Shown in pieces: positions 8,959 to 18,569 of a DNA stretch of 64,000 bases; the first letter of the stretch is position 1; every line of letters starts with the position of its first letter. The DNA lies in the NCBI GenBank assembly GCA_964473525.1, contig CAYYPK010000010.1:62001-126000 (forward strand), given 5' to 3'. Position numbers and translations under genes: made by a program. The notes under the pieces are model-generated. The model ran no database searches, was not told the DNA's origin, and saw nothing but the letters and a program-made list of their open reading frames with translations. The stretch comes from GCA-2687025 sp964473525 (GTDB taxonomy: Bacteria > Poribacteria > WGA-4E > GCA-2687025).

Positions 8959-11928
8959 CTACTCCCCGGCGATGACGAGCTTTGTTATGTCACCGATTCT
9001 CAGCGTGTGCCGTCCGATGACCGACAGCAACGCGAGTCGATTCTGCCGCACCGCGTCGTCCTTGTCCATCACCAGCACGGCGTCAAAGAACGCGTCGATG
9101 CGCGGATGCAACGCCGCGAGCTCGGTGGTGAGGGCAACGAGTTCGAGGCCGCCGAGGGCGTCGTTCTGGGCGGCGGCCGCCAGGTCGCTCTCGGCTGGAT
9201 CGCGAAACAGACTCGCATCGGGCGCCGCCGGGCCGTTCGCGTCCTCTGGCAGTATGCGCAGAACGCGGTTGAGCGCGGGGTACGCCGCGTCGAACGTCTC
9301 GGATGCCCGGAGGGCCTCGATCGCTTCGAGGCGGCCCGGCAGCGCCGCTACGTCAGAGAACCCGGCGGACAGCACCGCGTCCACTGCATCGTAGGCATGC
9401 CCACGGTCCTCCAGGAGAGCCACCAGACGCGCGCGGAAGAACTCTCGTAGAGCGTCCACAGGCGGTTCGGCGTCGTACTGGGCGCAAGCCCGTTCCAGCA
9501 GCGGATCCAGGTCGACATCGAGCCCTCTGTCGAGCAGTATGCGACACACGCCGATCGCCTGACGACGCAACGAGTACGGGTCAGCCGAGCCGGTTGGGAT
9601 CTGCCCAATGCCGAAGTAGCCGACGATGGTGTCGATCTTGTCGGCAAGCGACACGACGATGGCGATGTCGCTGTCGGGTAGAGCCGCCTCCGCGGAGTCG
9701 GGCAGGTAGTGCTGCTCGACCGCATCCGCGACCTCCGACGCCTCGCCAGCGTGGAGAGCGTACAGCTTCCCCATCGTGCCCTGGAGCTCGGCGAATTCGA
9801 AGACCATCTGCGTCGTCAGGTCGGCCTTCGCCAACTCTGAGGCGCGGGCGGTGTGCGCGACCTGCGGCGGGCCGAACGCGAGGCCCTCGGCCAGATTCAC
9901 GGCGAGCGAGCGGACACGTTCCATCTTGTCGTGCAGCGACCCCAGGCGCTCCTGGAACGTCACGCGCTTGAGATCCTCCACGCGGTCGCCAATGGACCTG
10001 CGCAGGTCTTCCTCCCAGAAGAAGCCGGCGTTCTCGAGTCGCGCTCGCAGCACGCGCTCGTTGCCGTGCCGCACGTTCTCATCGCCGCCCGAGGTCGAGT
10101 TGGACGTCGCGATGAACTTCGGCTGTAGCGACCCATCCTCGTTGTAGACAGGGAAGCATCGCTGGTCCTTGCGCATCGCTGTAATCAGCACTTGCGGCGG
10201 CAACGCCAGTATCGCCTCGCCAAGCGTGCCGACGACGGGGGTCGGGCACTCTACGAGGTAGTTCACCTCGTCAACGAGCGCCTCGTCGAGGGTGTCCGGG
10301 CTGCCTTCGGCGCGGAGAGCGGCCTTCGTCTGCTCGACTATCCGGGCGCGTCGCTTGGCGGGATCGGCAATGACGCTGTGTTCTTCCAGCAGCGACTCGT
10401 ACGCGGCGAGGTCGGATGTCGCCACCTCTAGCCCGGACTCGCCCAGGAAGCGGTGGCCGGCGGTCGTGCGACCCGCGCGCAGGGCGTCCAACTGGAAGTC
10501 GACGACGGCGTCGCCGAGGAGCGCCACGATCCACCGGATGGGGCGCGCGAACCGCAGCCCGTCCCAGCGCATGGACTTCGGGAACCGCAGACCGGTGATG
10601 AGCCCTGGGAGGAACTCCGCGAGCAGCTCGGACGCTGGGCGTCCCTCGACCATCTTGCGCGCGAAGACGTACTCGCCTCGCTCGGTCTCGCGGACGAATA
10701 GGTCGCCAACGTCGACGCCCTGACCGCGCGCGAAGCCGGTCGCGGCCTTCGTCGGTTCGCCCGCGTCGTTGTATGCGGCGCGTTTGGGTGGGCCGGCGGC
10801 CTCGACCTCGGCATCGTCCTGCCGCGCTTGCAGGTCGGCGATGTGCAGCGTCAGTCGCCTCGGCGTCGCGAGAGTGCGGATCTCGCCATGGCTCAGCCCG
10901 ACTTCGGTGAGCCACTCGGCCGCGGCCTCGCGCAGTTGCGCCAGGGCGGGATTGATGTAGGACGCCGGCACTTCCTCAACGCCGATCTCGAGCAGGAAGT
11001 CGGCGTCCGCGGCGGACCCAGCCGCCTGCGCTGTCGCTGGCGCCGGGGCCGGCTCCACCTCGGAGAGCAGCATCGGATGGCCGAGTTCCTCGCGCTGCGC
11101 CACGTAAGCCTGTGCGACGCGTCGCGCCAGGTTCCGCACGCGGGCGATGTATCCGGCCCGCTCGCTTACGCTGATGGAGCCGCGCGCGTCCAGCATGTTG
11201 AACGTGTGGCTGGCTTTCAGCACGTAGTCGAGCGCCGGCCACACCAGGCCGCCGTCGACGCACACGCGGCTCTCGCTCTCGTAGTCCTCGAACCACTTGA
11301 ACAGCAGCTCGGGCGTGCTGCGTTCGAGGTAGTAGGTCGTGTAGTCCACCTCCGTCTGGTGATGGACGTCGCGGTAAGTGAGCGTGTCGTTCCACTGCAC
11401 GTCGAAGATGCTGTCGACATCCTGGAGGTACATTGCGACGCGCTCCAGGCCGTACGTCAGCTCCACGCAGATGGGGTCGAGCTCGACGCTGCCCATCTGC
11501 TGGAAGTACGTGTACTGCGTAACCTCGGCGCCGTTGCACCATACCTCCCAGCCCAGACCGGACGCGCCCAGCGTGGGTGACTCCCAGTCGTCCTCGACGA
11601 AGCGCATGTCGTTGCCGCGCAGATCGAGCCCTAGCGCCTCGAGACTGCCGAGGTACAGATCCTGGCTGTCGTACGGGGCGGGCTTCAGGATCACCTGGTA
11701 TTGGTAGTAGTGACCGATCTTGTACGGGTTCTCGCCGTAGCGACCGTCCGTGGGTCGCCGCGACGGCTCCACGTACGCCACGTTGAAAGGCTCGGGACCC
11801 AGGCACCGCAGCGAGGTGGCGGGGTTAAACGTTCCAGCCCCAACTTCGATATCGTAGGGCTGCTGTATGAGGCAGCCGCGATCGGACCAATATCGGTTGA
11901 GCGCTTCTATGATCTGCTGGAAAGTCAT
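8959..11928 (-). CDS. glyQS: glycyl-tRNA synthetase, fused alpha and beta chains
   Basis: This 989-residue protein joins both halves of the bacterial tetrameric glycine-tRNA ligase. Residues 1 to about 290 are the catalytic alpha chain (MTFQQIIEALNRYW, TFNPATSLRCLGPEPFNVAY, EPSRRPTDGRYGENP). A Pro/Ala-rich linker (PAPAPATAQAAGSAADA) follows. From about residue 311 the beta chain begins with FLLEIGVEEVPASYI and runs through KSMRWDG and the C-terminal tRNA-binding region. Most bacteria encode glyQ and glyS separately; fused forms are known from Chlamydiae and some other lineages. The frame opens at 11982, but ATG 11928 gives the conserved alpha-chain start. Confidence 0.96.
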   Translation of the reverse strand: MTFQQIIEALNRYWSDRGCLIQQPYDIEVGAGTFNPATSLRCLGPEPFNVAYVEPSRRPTDGRYGENPYKIGHYYQYQVILKPAPYDSQDLYLGSLEALGLDLRGNDMRFVEDDWESPTLGASGLGWEVWCNGAEVTQYTYFQQMGSVELDPICVELTYGLERVAMYLQDVDSIFDVQWNDTLTYRDVHHQTEVDYTTYYLERSTPELLFKWFEDYESESRVCVDGGLVWPALDYVLKASHTFNMLDARGSISVSERAGYIARVRNLARRVAQAYVAQREELGHPMLLSEVEPAPAPATAQAAGSAADADFLLEIGVEEVPASYINPALAQLREAAAEWLTEVGLSHGEIRTLATPRRLTLHIADLQARQDDAEVEAAGPPKRAAYNDAGEPTKAATGFARGQGVDVGDLFVRETERGEYVFARKMVEGRPASELLAEFLPGLITGLRFPKSMRWDGLRFARPIRWIVALLGDAVVDFQLDALRAGRTTAGHRFLGESGLEVATSDLAAYESLLEEHSVIADPAKRRARIVEQTKAALRAEGSPDTLDEALVDEVNYLVECPTPVVGTLGEAILALPPQVLITAMRKDQRCFPVYNEDGSLQPKFIATSNSTSGGDENVRHGNERVLRARLENAGFFWEEDLRRSIGDRVEDLKRVTFQERLGSLHDKMERVRSLAVNLAEGLAFGPPQVAHTARASELAKADLTTQMVFEFAELQGTMGKLYALHAGEASEVADAVEQHYLPDSAEAALPDSDIAIVVSLADKIDTIVGYFGIGQIPTGSADPYSLRRQAIGVCRILLDRGLDVDLDPLLERACAQYDAEPPVDALREFFRARLVALLEDRGHAYDAVDAVLSAGFSDVAALPGRLEAIEALRASETFDAAYPALNRVLRILPEDANGPAAPDASLFRDPAESDLAAAAQNDALGGLELVALTTELAALHPRIDAFFDAVLVMDKDDAVRQNRLALLSVIGRHTLRIGDITKLVIAGE

Positions 11929-12028
11929 CCGTCGATCCCCGTGGGAGCCCCAAGGCAGGCAGAGCCTGGTGAATTGGGGCAATGATAGCCGCGCCTCGCC
12001 GTGGCTATCCAGTGGCTTCCTGCACGCG

Positions 12029-13423
12029 CTACGAGGCGGTCACGGGCGCCTTGCCGCTGGCGTCGTACAGCTCGCGGTAAGCCTTCTTCACCACGCGCAT
12101 TTCGCGCAGGTCCGCCTCCGCGTCCATCATGGTCTCGACGTCCGCGCGCGGGCGACGCGACACCGGCCACTCCTCGGCATTCGCCGCGCGCAAGGTGACG
12201 CGCGCGGCAAGCGAGCTCGCCGCCCGCAGGTTGCGGATGTCGATCTTATCCAACGTGTCGAAGCGCGTGTGACCCCAGCCACGCCCGGTGAACTTGCCCC
12301 GCGGGTTGCCGATGTACGATGTGCAGAGCCCCTCGACCAGATAGGGGTAGTGGTCGCTGAAGGCGTGCGCGCTCTGGCCGTAGTGCAGATCGGTCATCTG
12401 GTCGGCCCACTCATCGAAGAGCGGCTCCAGCGCCGGCCACTGGTTGATGATGACGCCCTTCTCCCCGTGGCCACCCGCTGCGTCGCAGTTCAGGAGGTAC
12501 CTCATGTTGGCGAGTAGGTCGGCGTTCTCCGCCATGTCGCGATGCGCGCCCGTCAGGCCGATTTCCTCGGAGCCCCAGAGGATGACCCGCAGCCCGCACC
12601 GCATGGACCCGGCGTGCGCGTTGAGCACACGCGCCGCCTCGATGGCGGCCACGGTGCCGGACGCGGGGTCCATCGCGCCTTGCGCGATGTCGTGTCCATC
12701 GTAGTGGCACCCGAGCATGACGAACTCGTCGGTTTCGCCTGGAATGTCGGCGACGACGTTCCACGACACCGTGTCGTAGGTCCGGCCACCCGTGCGCATC
12801 GCAACTGTGAGGGCGCCCTTCCGCGCCTCCTGCCGCCGCAGGAACTCAGCGTCTTCGTGGCCGATGGAGAAACCTGGGATCAGCGCCTCTCGGTCGCTGT
12901 CGAGGCTGCCCGTCTCGACGCCGCGGCCTTCGTACATGCCGACGAAGATGAACCCAACGGCGCCGGCCAGCGCCGAGCGCTGGAACATCTCCGTGCGATG
13001 CACAGTGCGGCCGAGCCCAGGAGGCGGAGCGGAGGAAACAGCGACAACGGCGCCCTTGATCCTGTCCGCGTTCGCCTCGAAGGTGGCGGGGGCGCCGTCG
13101 TCCAGCAGCACCAAAGGCGCCGTCAGGTCGCACGGCGGGCAGTATGGCAGCGAGATGCCGGGGATCTCGGCCGCGAACGGCGCGCTGACCCCGATGGCGA
13201 CGTCGTCGCGCTCCCATGCTCGGTAGTCGAACGGCTCGAGCCGCGCGTCGATCCCGTATGAAATCAGTCGGTCGCGCATGAACTCGGCGGCGGCGCGCTC
13301 CTCCGGCGTGCCCGGTGACCGTGAGCCGAAGTCGTCGCACAGCACCGTCAGGTTGTCGAGTGTCTCCGTGGACGTGTAGATGTCACCGAGCATGGCGCGG
13401 TCGATGTCGAGATACGGGTTCAT
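12029..13423 (-). CDS. M28-family metallopeptidase (aminopeptidase-like) with inserted PA domain
   Basis: This 464-residue protein has the di-zinc site of M28 aminopeptidases: His240/Asp242 in GCHYDGHD, the bridging Asp252 in MDPASG, the catalytic pair Glu286-Glu287 in WGSEEIGL, Asp314 in NCDAAGG, and a C-terminal His in WGHTRFDTLDK. Residues about 90-210 resemble a protease-associated (PA) insert. No signal peptide is evident, so a cytoplasmic or non-classically located peptidase is possible. Start ATG 13423 follows GGAGG at 5 bases. The gene sits in the minus-strand catabolic series between glyQS and a MetE-like gene, without an obvious operon partner. Confidence 0.88.
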   Translation of the reverse strand: MNPYLDIDRAMLGDIYTSTETLDNLTVLCDDFGSRSPGTPEERAAAEFMRDRLISYGIDARLEPFDYRAWERDDVAIGVSAPFAAEIPGISLPYCPPCDLTAPLVLLDDGAPATFEANADRIKGAVVAVSSAPPPGLGRTVHRTEMFQRSALAGAVGFIFVGMYEGRGVETGSLDSDREALIPGFSIGHEDAEFLRRQEARKGALTVAMRTGGRTYDTVSWNVVADIPGETDEFVMLGCHYDGHDIAQGAMDPASGTVAAIEAARVLNAHAGSMRCGLRVILWGSEEIGLTGAHRDMAENADLLANMRYLLNCDAAGGHGEKGVIINQWPALEPLFDEWADQMTDLHYGQSAHAFSDHYPYLVEGLCTSYIGNPRGKFTGRGWGHTRFDTLDKIDIRNLRAASSLAARVTLRAANAEEWPVSRRPRADVETMMDAEADLREMRVVKKAYRELYDASGKAPVTAS

Positions 13424-13468
13424 CGTGCCTCCGACGTGTTGTGCTAGCGCCGTCGTCCCATGGCCTCG

Positions 13469-14485
13469 CTAGCCCTCGAGCTTCTGACGCACGACCCGCG
13501 CCGCCTCTACCATGTTCTCCAGCTTGCGGATCGCCGCCCACCGCGCTGTCTGCGAGAAGCCGCAGTCGGGCACGACCGAGAGTTTCTCAGGCGCTACGTT
13601 CGCCAACGCGCCTTCGATCCGCGCGACGACTTCGTCCACGGGTTCGATCCACAGGTTCTTGACGTCCACGACGCCGATGGCGACCTCACGGTCCTGGGCT
13701 ATCTCACCGATGAGATCCAGTTCCGCGAACTCTCGCGAGGCGAACTCGAGGACGAATTGGTCGACGCGCATGTCCATCGCCTTCGGGAACAGCGGCCCGT
13801 AGCGCCGACGGCCCACCGCGCGCGCGCGGTAGTTCCCGAAGCACAGGTGGGTGGCGATCTTCGCGTCGAGTCCCTCGACGGTTCTGTTGAAGATGTCCAC
13901 GTATTCCGCGATGCGTTCCGGGTAGACGCTGAACGACGGCTCGTCGATCTGGAGGAAGTCGGCGCCTTCGGCGATGAGCGCCTCGCACTCGCCGCGCACG
14001 ATGGGAATCAGCGCCTCTGTCACCGCGAGTCTGTCGGGGTAGTCGTCGTTGGGAATGATCCGCCCTGAAAGCGTGAACGGCCCCGGCAGGCACGCCTTCA
14101 CGTCCGTGCGCGCGATGCTCCTCAGGTACCGGAAGTCGGCCACGGCGCCGATGCCGCCGGGCGCCGAGATCGGCCCGGACAGTCGGTAGCGACCGCGTTG
14201 GTCGTGCGCGGGCACGCCCAGGTTGCGTCCCGCCGGGACGGGCTCGATGTTCTCGAAGTGCTGATAGAAGCCGAGGTTGAAGTCGAGGCGACTCATCTCG
14301 CCGTCGGTGATGACGTCCACGCCAGCGCGCTGTTGGTCCTCGACAGCGACGGTGATGGCGTCGTGGATGAGCTCCTGCTTGTCGTCGGCGCCAAGTTCGC
14401 CACGGGTGGCCGCGGCGTCTCCGAGGAACACCCAGCCGGGGAACGCGTGACTCCCCACGACGGATGTTGTAACCAGTCGGGACAT
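13469..14485 (-). CDS. cobalamin-independent methionine synthase (MetE C-terminal domain)-like protein
   Basis: This protein is about 338 residues, only the catalytic barrel of MetE (full MetE is about 750). The zinc ligands are all in order: His213 and Cys215 in ATHLCFGNY, Glu247 in VLEFAS, and Cys308 in VPDCGF. Asp181 in LQIDEPSF matches the family's substrate-binding region. Short MetE-like proteins transfer methyl groups to thiols from donors other than folate polyglutamate, so methionine synthesis is possible but not proven. ATG 14485 with GGAG 7 bases upstream is preferred over the longer frame to 14542, which would overlap the SDR gene. Confidence 0.87.
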   Translation of the reverse strand: MSRLVTTSVVGSHAFPGWVFLGDAAATRGELGADDKQELIHDAITVAVEDQQRAGVDVITDGEMSRLDFNLGFYQHFENIEPVPAGRNLGVPAHDQRGRYRLSGPISAPGGIGAVADFRYLRSIARTDVKACLPGPFTLSGRIIPNDDYPDRLAVTEALIPIVRGECEALIAEGADFLQIDEPSFSVYPERIAEYVDIFNRTVEGLDAKIATHLCFGNYRARAVGRRRYGPLFPKAMDMRVDQFVLEFASREFAELDLIGEIAQDREVAIGVVDVKNLWIEPVDEVVARIEGALANVAPEKLSVVPDCGFSQTARWAAIRKLENMVEAARVVRQKLEG

Positions 14486-14498
14486 GCTCGCTCCTTCG

Positions 14499-15314
14499 TC
14501 AGTCCGCGGGTGGTATCTGCCCTTCGGAGACCATCCAGCCACCGTCGACGGGCAGCACGACCCCCGTGACGAAGGAGGACTCGTCCGAGGCGAGGTACAG
14601 CGCGGCGCGGGCGCAGTCCTCTGGCGCTCCCATTGCCCCGGTTAAGGGCTGCTTCGTCTTCATGTAGTCGACGATGCGCCGGTTCGTCCGTGCTCGTTCG
14701 CTCATGGGCGTCTCGATGAGCGCGGGCGCCAGCACGTTCACGCGGATTCCGTCCGACGCGTAGTAGGCCGCCATGGATTCGCTGAGCGCGATGATGGCGC
14801 CCTTGCTCGCCGCGTAGGCGTGCGTGCCAAAGAGCGTGGGAGCGGGCGACATGCCCAACACTGACGACATGTTGATGATGCTTCCGCCCCCGGCCTCGCG
14901 GAGCGCCGCAACCGCAGAACGGCACATCAGGAACATGCTGCGGACATTGGCCTCCATCGTGACGTCCCAACCGTCTTCCGTGCACTCGTGGATGGGGCCG
15001 TCGCCGAACCGTCGTCCGCTAATGCCCACGACGTTGAACACGATGTCGAGCTGCGGCGCCGCGTCGCTTACGGTTGCGAACAGCGACGCCACAGAGGCGG
15101 CGTCCGTGACATCCGTCCGCACGAACGTCGCGGCGTGGCCGCTGGCGCGGATGTCGGCCGCGACCGACTCGCCGAGCTCCGCCCTACGGTTGGCGATGAA
15201 CACGTGGGCGCCCTCCGCGGCGAAGAGCCGCGCGGAGGCTTCGCCAATGCCAGTCGCGCCTCCGGTCACAATGGCCGTCTTGCCAGCGAGTCTGCCGGGG
15301 CCGCGGTCAGCCAT
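14499..15314 (-). CDS. short-chain dehydrogenase/reductase (SDR)
   Basis: This is a classical SDR of 271 residues. The nucleotide-binding motif TGGATGIG lies at residues 17-24, the catalytic Ser at 150-151 (INMSSVLG), and the catalytic Tyr167 and Lys171 in YAASK. The C-terminal VDGGWMVSEG is also typical. SDRs of this shape oxidise or reduce sugar, polyol or keto-acid alcohols with NAD(P). The start overlaps the end of the SIS-domain gene by 8 bases and its stop lies 13 bases before the MetE-like gene, so three genes form a tight operon. The substrate is unknown. Confidence 0.92.
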   Translation of the reverse strand: MADRGPGRLAGKTAIVTGGATGIGEASARLFAAEGAHVFIANRRAELGESVAADIRASGHAATFVRTDVTDAASVASLFATVSDAAPQLDIVFNVVGISGRRFGDGPIHECTEDGWDVTMEANVRSMFLMCRSAVAALREAGGGSIINMSSVLGMSPAPTLFGTHAYAASKGAIIALSESMAAYYASDGIRVNVLAPALIETPMSERARTNRRIVDYMKTKQPLTGAMGAPEDCARAALYLASDESSFVTGVVLPVDGGWMVSEGQIPPAD

Positions 15315-16083
15315 AGAGGACGCTCACGCGGCGCCGATAGTCGTCGTAGGTCTCTTCGAACAGTTCTGCGGACCGCTCGCGCCCCAGATGCACGGCGCTG
15401 GTAAGGACGTTGGGCGGATGGCCGGTCTCGGTCAGGATCGTCGCCACTTCGGCCTTGAGCGCGTTCGCCACGAAACAGCCAGCGACAGACGACACGGGGG
15501 ACACCGGCGTCGCCAAGCCGTCCACCCAGACGACCGCGTCGCCCGGCGGCACGGCGGTGTCGATGACGATGTCGCACACGTCGGCGAGGATCGCCCTGGC
15601 CGGATCCTGCTCCCGGGCGACGGCGGCGCTCTGTACCGACGTCACGGCGATGGTCGTCATGCCCATCGCGCCGGCTTCCTGCGCGATCTCCACCGGCACG
15701 ACGTTGGTGCCGCTGTTGGAGAACACCACCAGGGCGTCGTCGGACGACAGCGTGAAGTTGCGCAGGATGCGCTTGGCTAGACCGGAGACGTTCTCAATGA
15801 ACATCGCCTGACGCTGGCCATTCGCCCCCACGACGTCGTTGTGGAACGTCAGTGACAGCTCAACGATGGGATGGAAGCCCGGGAAACTTCCGTACCGCGG
15901 GAACACTTCCTCGACAGGGATGCGCGAGTGCCCAGACCCGAACAGGTGGGCCAGCCTGCCGGCGAGGATGGCATCGGCGCACGCCTGCGCGGCGCTGCGT
16001 ATGTTCTCCGTCTGCGTTTCCATGATGCTCGCTAGCATCGCCGACGTTGCGTCGTAATACCGGTGCGTAGGGGTGTCGCTCAT
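15307..16083 (-). CDS. SIS-domain (phosphosugar-binding) protein
   Basis: This 258-residue protein has one SIS fold. HLFGSGHSRIPVEEVFPRYG near residue 46 provides the phosphosugar-binding turn, and ALVVFSNSGTNVVPVEIAQ near residue 118 is the second Ser-rich loop. It resembles the UPF0309/MurQ-related group of sugar-phosphate isomerases or binders. It begins 44 bases after the sulfatase and overlaps the SDR by 8 bases, which suggests joint use of a sulfated or amino sugar. That pathway link is inference from order alone. Confidence 0.85.
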   Translation of the reverse strand: MSDTPTHRYYDATSAMLASIMETQTENIRSAAQACADAILAGRLAHLFGSGHSRIPVEEVFPRYGSFPGFHPIVELSLTFHNDVVGANGQRQAMFIENVSGLAKRILRNFTLSSDDALVVFSNSGTNVVPVEIAQEAGAMGMTTIAVTSVQSAAVAREQDPARAILADVCDIVIDTAVPPGDAVVWVDGLATPVSPVSSVAGCFVANALKAEVATILTETGHPPNVLTSAVHLGRERSAELFEETYDDYRRRVSVLYG

Positions 16084-16127
16084 TGGCGCGCGCGCGTCCT
16101 CCTTCGGATCCTGTTGGGCTGGTCGGT

Positions 16128-17523
16128 CTAGCCAGGGGCGCCGGGCTCACCCTCTTGGAACGACTGCTCGAGCCACGGGTCGGCCGTAGCGATGCGGAAC
16201 GCCATGACCTTCTGGCGCATCTCCTCCGCGATGGCCGCGTATGCCGAGTCGTCGATGAGGTTGCGCGTTTCGTTGGGGTCGTCCCGCATGTCGAAGAGCG
16301 ACTCGCGGTCCTGCTGCTCGAAGCCTGCCCGTGGACGCTCGCCCAGTGTGTCCACGCCCTCCTCCCGGACGGCCGTCCAGGTTCGCGAGCGGAATAGGTC
16401 GCTCGGCAGAGGCGTGGTGAGTTGGTGCGCCAGGTTGCGGACGTACTTGTACCGTCGACCGCGTAACGCTCGGTACGGGTAGTAGTTCGTCACCTCGTGG
16501 AAGCAGTGCGAGTAGTACGTCTCCTCCCACTGCCCGTCGCCGGGGGCTTCCCCGGTGTCGCGAAGCGCACGCGCGAGGAGTTGGCTTCCCCCTGGTGTCG
16601 CTCAGGATGGGCAACAGCGAACGTCCTGGCAGGATGTCCGGCCCGTCGGGATGCTCGACGCCACACCAGTCGAGGAACGTGGGGCAAAAGTCGACCCAGT
16701 TCATCAACGCCTGATTGTGGACGCCCCTATGCGCCTGGCCTGGGTCGATGACGATGAGCGGACAGTGGTGCCCGCTGTCGAAGCTTGACGCCTTCGCGCC
16801 TGGAAACGGCATCGCGTGATCCGTGGTAATGACGATAAGCGTCTCGTCGGCTCGGCCGGACTCGCGGAGCGCGCCCACGACCGCGCCAACGGTCTGATCC
16901 CATCTCGAGACGGTCTCGTAGTAGTCGGCGAGATCCTCGCGCACCTCGGGCAGGTCGGGGAGGAAGCCGGGGACGATCACCTCGGACGGGTCGTACGACC
17001 CCGGCGTGATCCCGCGCGGCGTCCGGTCGTTGCCGAAGCCCCGCCCCGCGCGATGCGGGTGCGCGCTCCCGACGTGCAGGTAGAACGGGCGGCCCTCGTT
17101 CGCGTTCAGGAATACGCTAACCCGTTCCGCCATGTCCGCCGGGCTGCGCGAGTCGACGCGTGGCTCGAAGTCGAACGGATAGACCGACGCGGGCGACACG
17201 TGCTTCTTGCCAATGCACGCCGTGGCGTACCCTCCGGCCCCGAGTATGCCAGGCACGGACTTCACATGCTCATGCGTGCGGAACCCGTGGATGCCGTGAC
17301 AGTGGCCGTATTGTCCGTGTGTGTGGCTGTGCAGGCCAGTAAGAATGCACGCCCGGCTGACCGCGCACGACGGACTCGTGCAGAAGGCATGGTCGAACAC
17401 GACACCTTCTTCGGCAAGCGCGTCTATGTTCGGCGTGCGGATGACGTCGTTGCCGTAGCAACGGGCGATGCGGCTCCAGTCGTCCGCGATGAGGAACAGG
17501 ATACTTCGGCGTCGTGCTGACAT
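16128..17523 (-). CDS. sulfatase (alkaline phosphatase superfamily), with a frameshift near 16565-16600
   Basis: ATG 17523 opens a sulfatase of the N-sulfoglucosamine/arylsulfatase kind: ILFLIADDW with metal-binding Asp14-Asp15, the active-site segment CTSPSCAVSRACILTG with Cys53, IGKKHVSP, and TTDHAMPFPGAK with the Asp-His pair. This frame loses similarity after GRSLLPILSDTRGKP. A second frame, open from 16601 to the stop at 16128, supplies the expected C-terminus (ETYYSHCFHE, NYYPYRALRGRRYKYV, LFDMRDDPNETRNL). A one-base shift between about 16565 and 16600 rejoins them. Either the assembly has an error or the gene is broken. The Cys motif reads C-A-V-S-R instead of C-x-P-x-R. Confidence 0.82.
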
Positions 17524-17654
17524 GGCTTCCGGGACACCCGTATGGCTACGTTGGGGCGGCTGCCTCCGCAGAATATCGCACACCGACGGCCCCAGCAACG
17601 AAGGCGAACCCAGGGCGTGCCGCGCGGACGTGGCGCGAGCGCCACGACGACTGC

Positions 17655-17660
17655 TAGAAT
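17655..17660 (+). promoter_or_regulatory. possible extended -10 element for the PhyH gene
   Basis: TAGAAT preceded by TG at the extended -10 position lies 33 bases before the GTG of the PhyH gene, inside the divergent gap shared with the sulfatase. The matching -35 region is weak. Confidence 0.35.
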
Positions 17661-17693
17661 GCCTCGGCGCCGACTGCGGAACTGGAGACCCAC

Positions 17694-18557
17694 GTGACCG
17701 AGCAACATCTCGACGCCACCGAGCGAGCAGCGCGGCGACCGTCGGAAAGCACGATCGCGGCTGCGGCCGACGCCGTGCGCCGCGAGGGGTACGCGATCCT
17801 GCACGGCGCGATGGACACAGACGTCGTGCGCCGACTCGGGCGTCGCATGCTGGTAGATGTCGCATCGATCCTCGACCTTCGCGAGGTTCCGCACAACTTC
17901 GCGTGGGGGAACGTGCAACACGATCCGCCACCGGAGCTGGAGTTCCTGTTCCCGGACGTCCTGAACAACCCGTTCGTCGGAGCGGTGACAGCCGCGGTGC
18001 TGGGCGACGGCGCGCACAACGGTTTCTACAGCGGCAACACGAACCTGCCGGGGTCGCGCGTGCAGCCCGTACACGTGGACACGGGACACTTGTGGAAGGG
18101 ACAGGCTCGGGCGCATCCGGCGTGTGAGCTGGTCGTCAACTTCGCGCCGTTTGGGATGGACGACTCCAACGGCGCGACCGAGCTGTGGCCGGGTAGCCAC
18201 CTCGACACGACCGTGTCGCGCCACGATCGCAGCATCTGCGTTCCAGAGGACGCGCTGGAAGCGCGCCGGCGCGCGCATCCGCCGATCTCTGCGCATCTCC
18301 CGGCGGGCAGCGTTCTCATCCGGGACATCCGCCTGTGGCATCGCGGCGTCCCAAACCCGTCGGATACTCCGCGCCTCATGGTGGCGCTGATCCATCGCTC
18401 GGGGTTTCTGACCCCTAACGTGATGAGGTTCCCCGTCGGGTCAGAGGCGGTGTTCGAGAACGCCGACCCAGCGTGGCACGTGCAGTTCACTGACGAGCCC
18501 ATCGACCACATCAGCCGCAACTCCGAATACGACTACGACGGTTCGGGCCCCTCCTAG
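17694..18557 (+). CDS. phytanoyl-CoA dioxygenase (PhyH) family protein
   Basis: This 287-residue Fe(II)/2-oxoglutarate oxygenase-like protein has the iron facial triad: His127 and Asp129 in VHVDTGH and distal His216 in LWHRGVPN, followed by Arg227 in DTPRLM for 2-oxoglutarate. FLTPNV and the C-terminal acidic tail are unremarkable. PhyH members hydroxylate or demethylate small organic molecules, and expansions of this family are typical of sponge-associated Poribacteria-like genomes. Start GTG 17694. It is followed 12 bases later by a class III aminotransferase, so hydroxylation and transamination of a related substrate is plausible but unproven. Confidence 0.88.
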   Translation: MTEQHLDATERAARRPSESTIAAAADAVRREGYAILHGAMDTDVVRRLGRRMLVDVASILDLREVPHNFAWGNVQHDPPPELEFLFPDVLNNPFVGAVTAAVLGDGAHNGFYSGNTNLPGSRVQPVHVDTGHLWKGQARAHPACELVVNFAPFGMDDSNGATELWPGSHLDTTVSRHDRSICVPEDALEARRRAHPPISAHLPAGSVLIRDIRLWHRGVPNPSDTPRLMVALIHRSGFLTPNVMRFPVGSEAVFENADPAWHVQFTDEPIDHISRNSEYDYDGSGPS

Positions 18558-18569
18558 AGGCGGGAAGCG

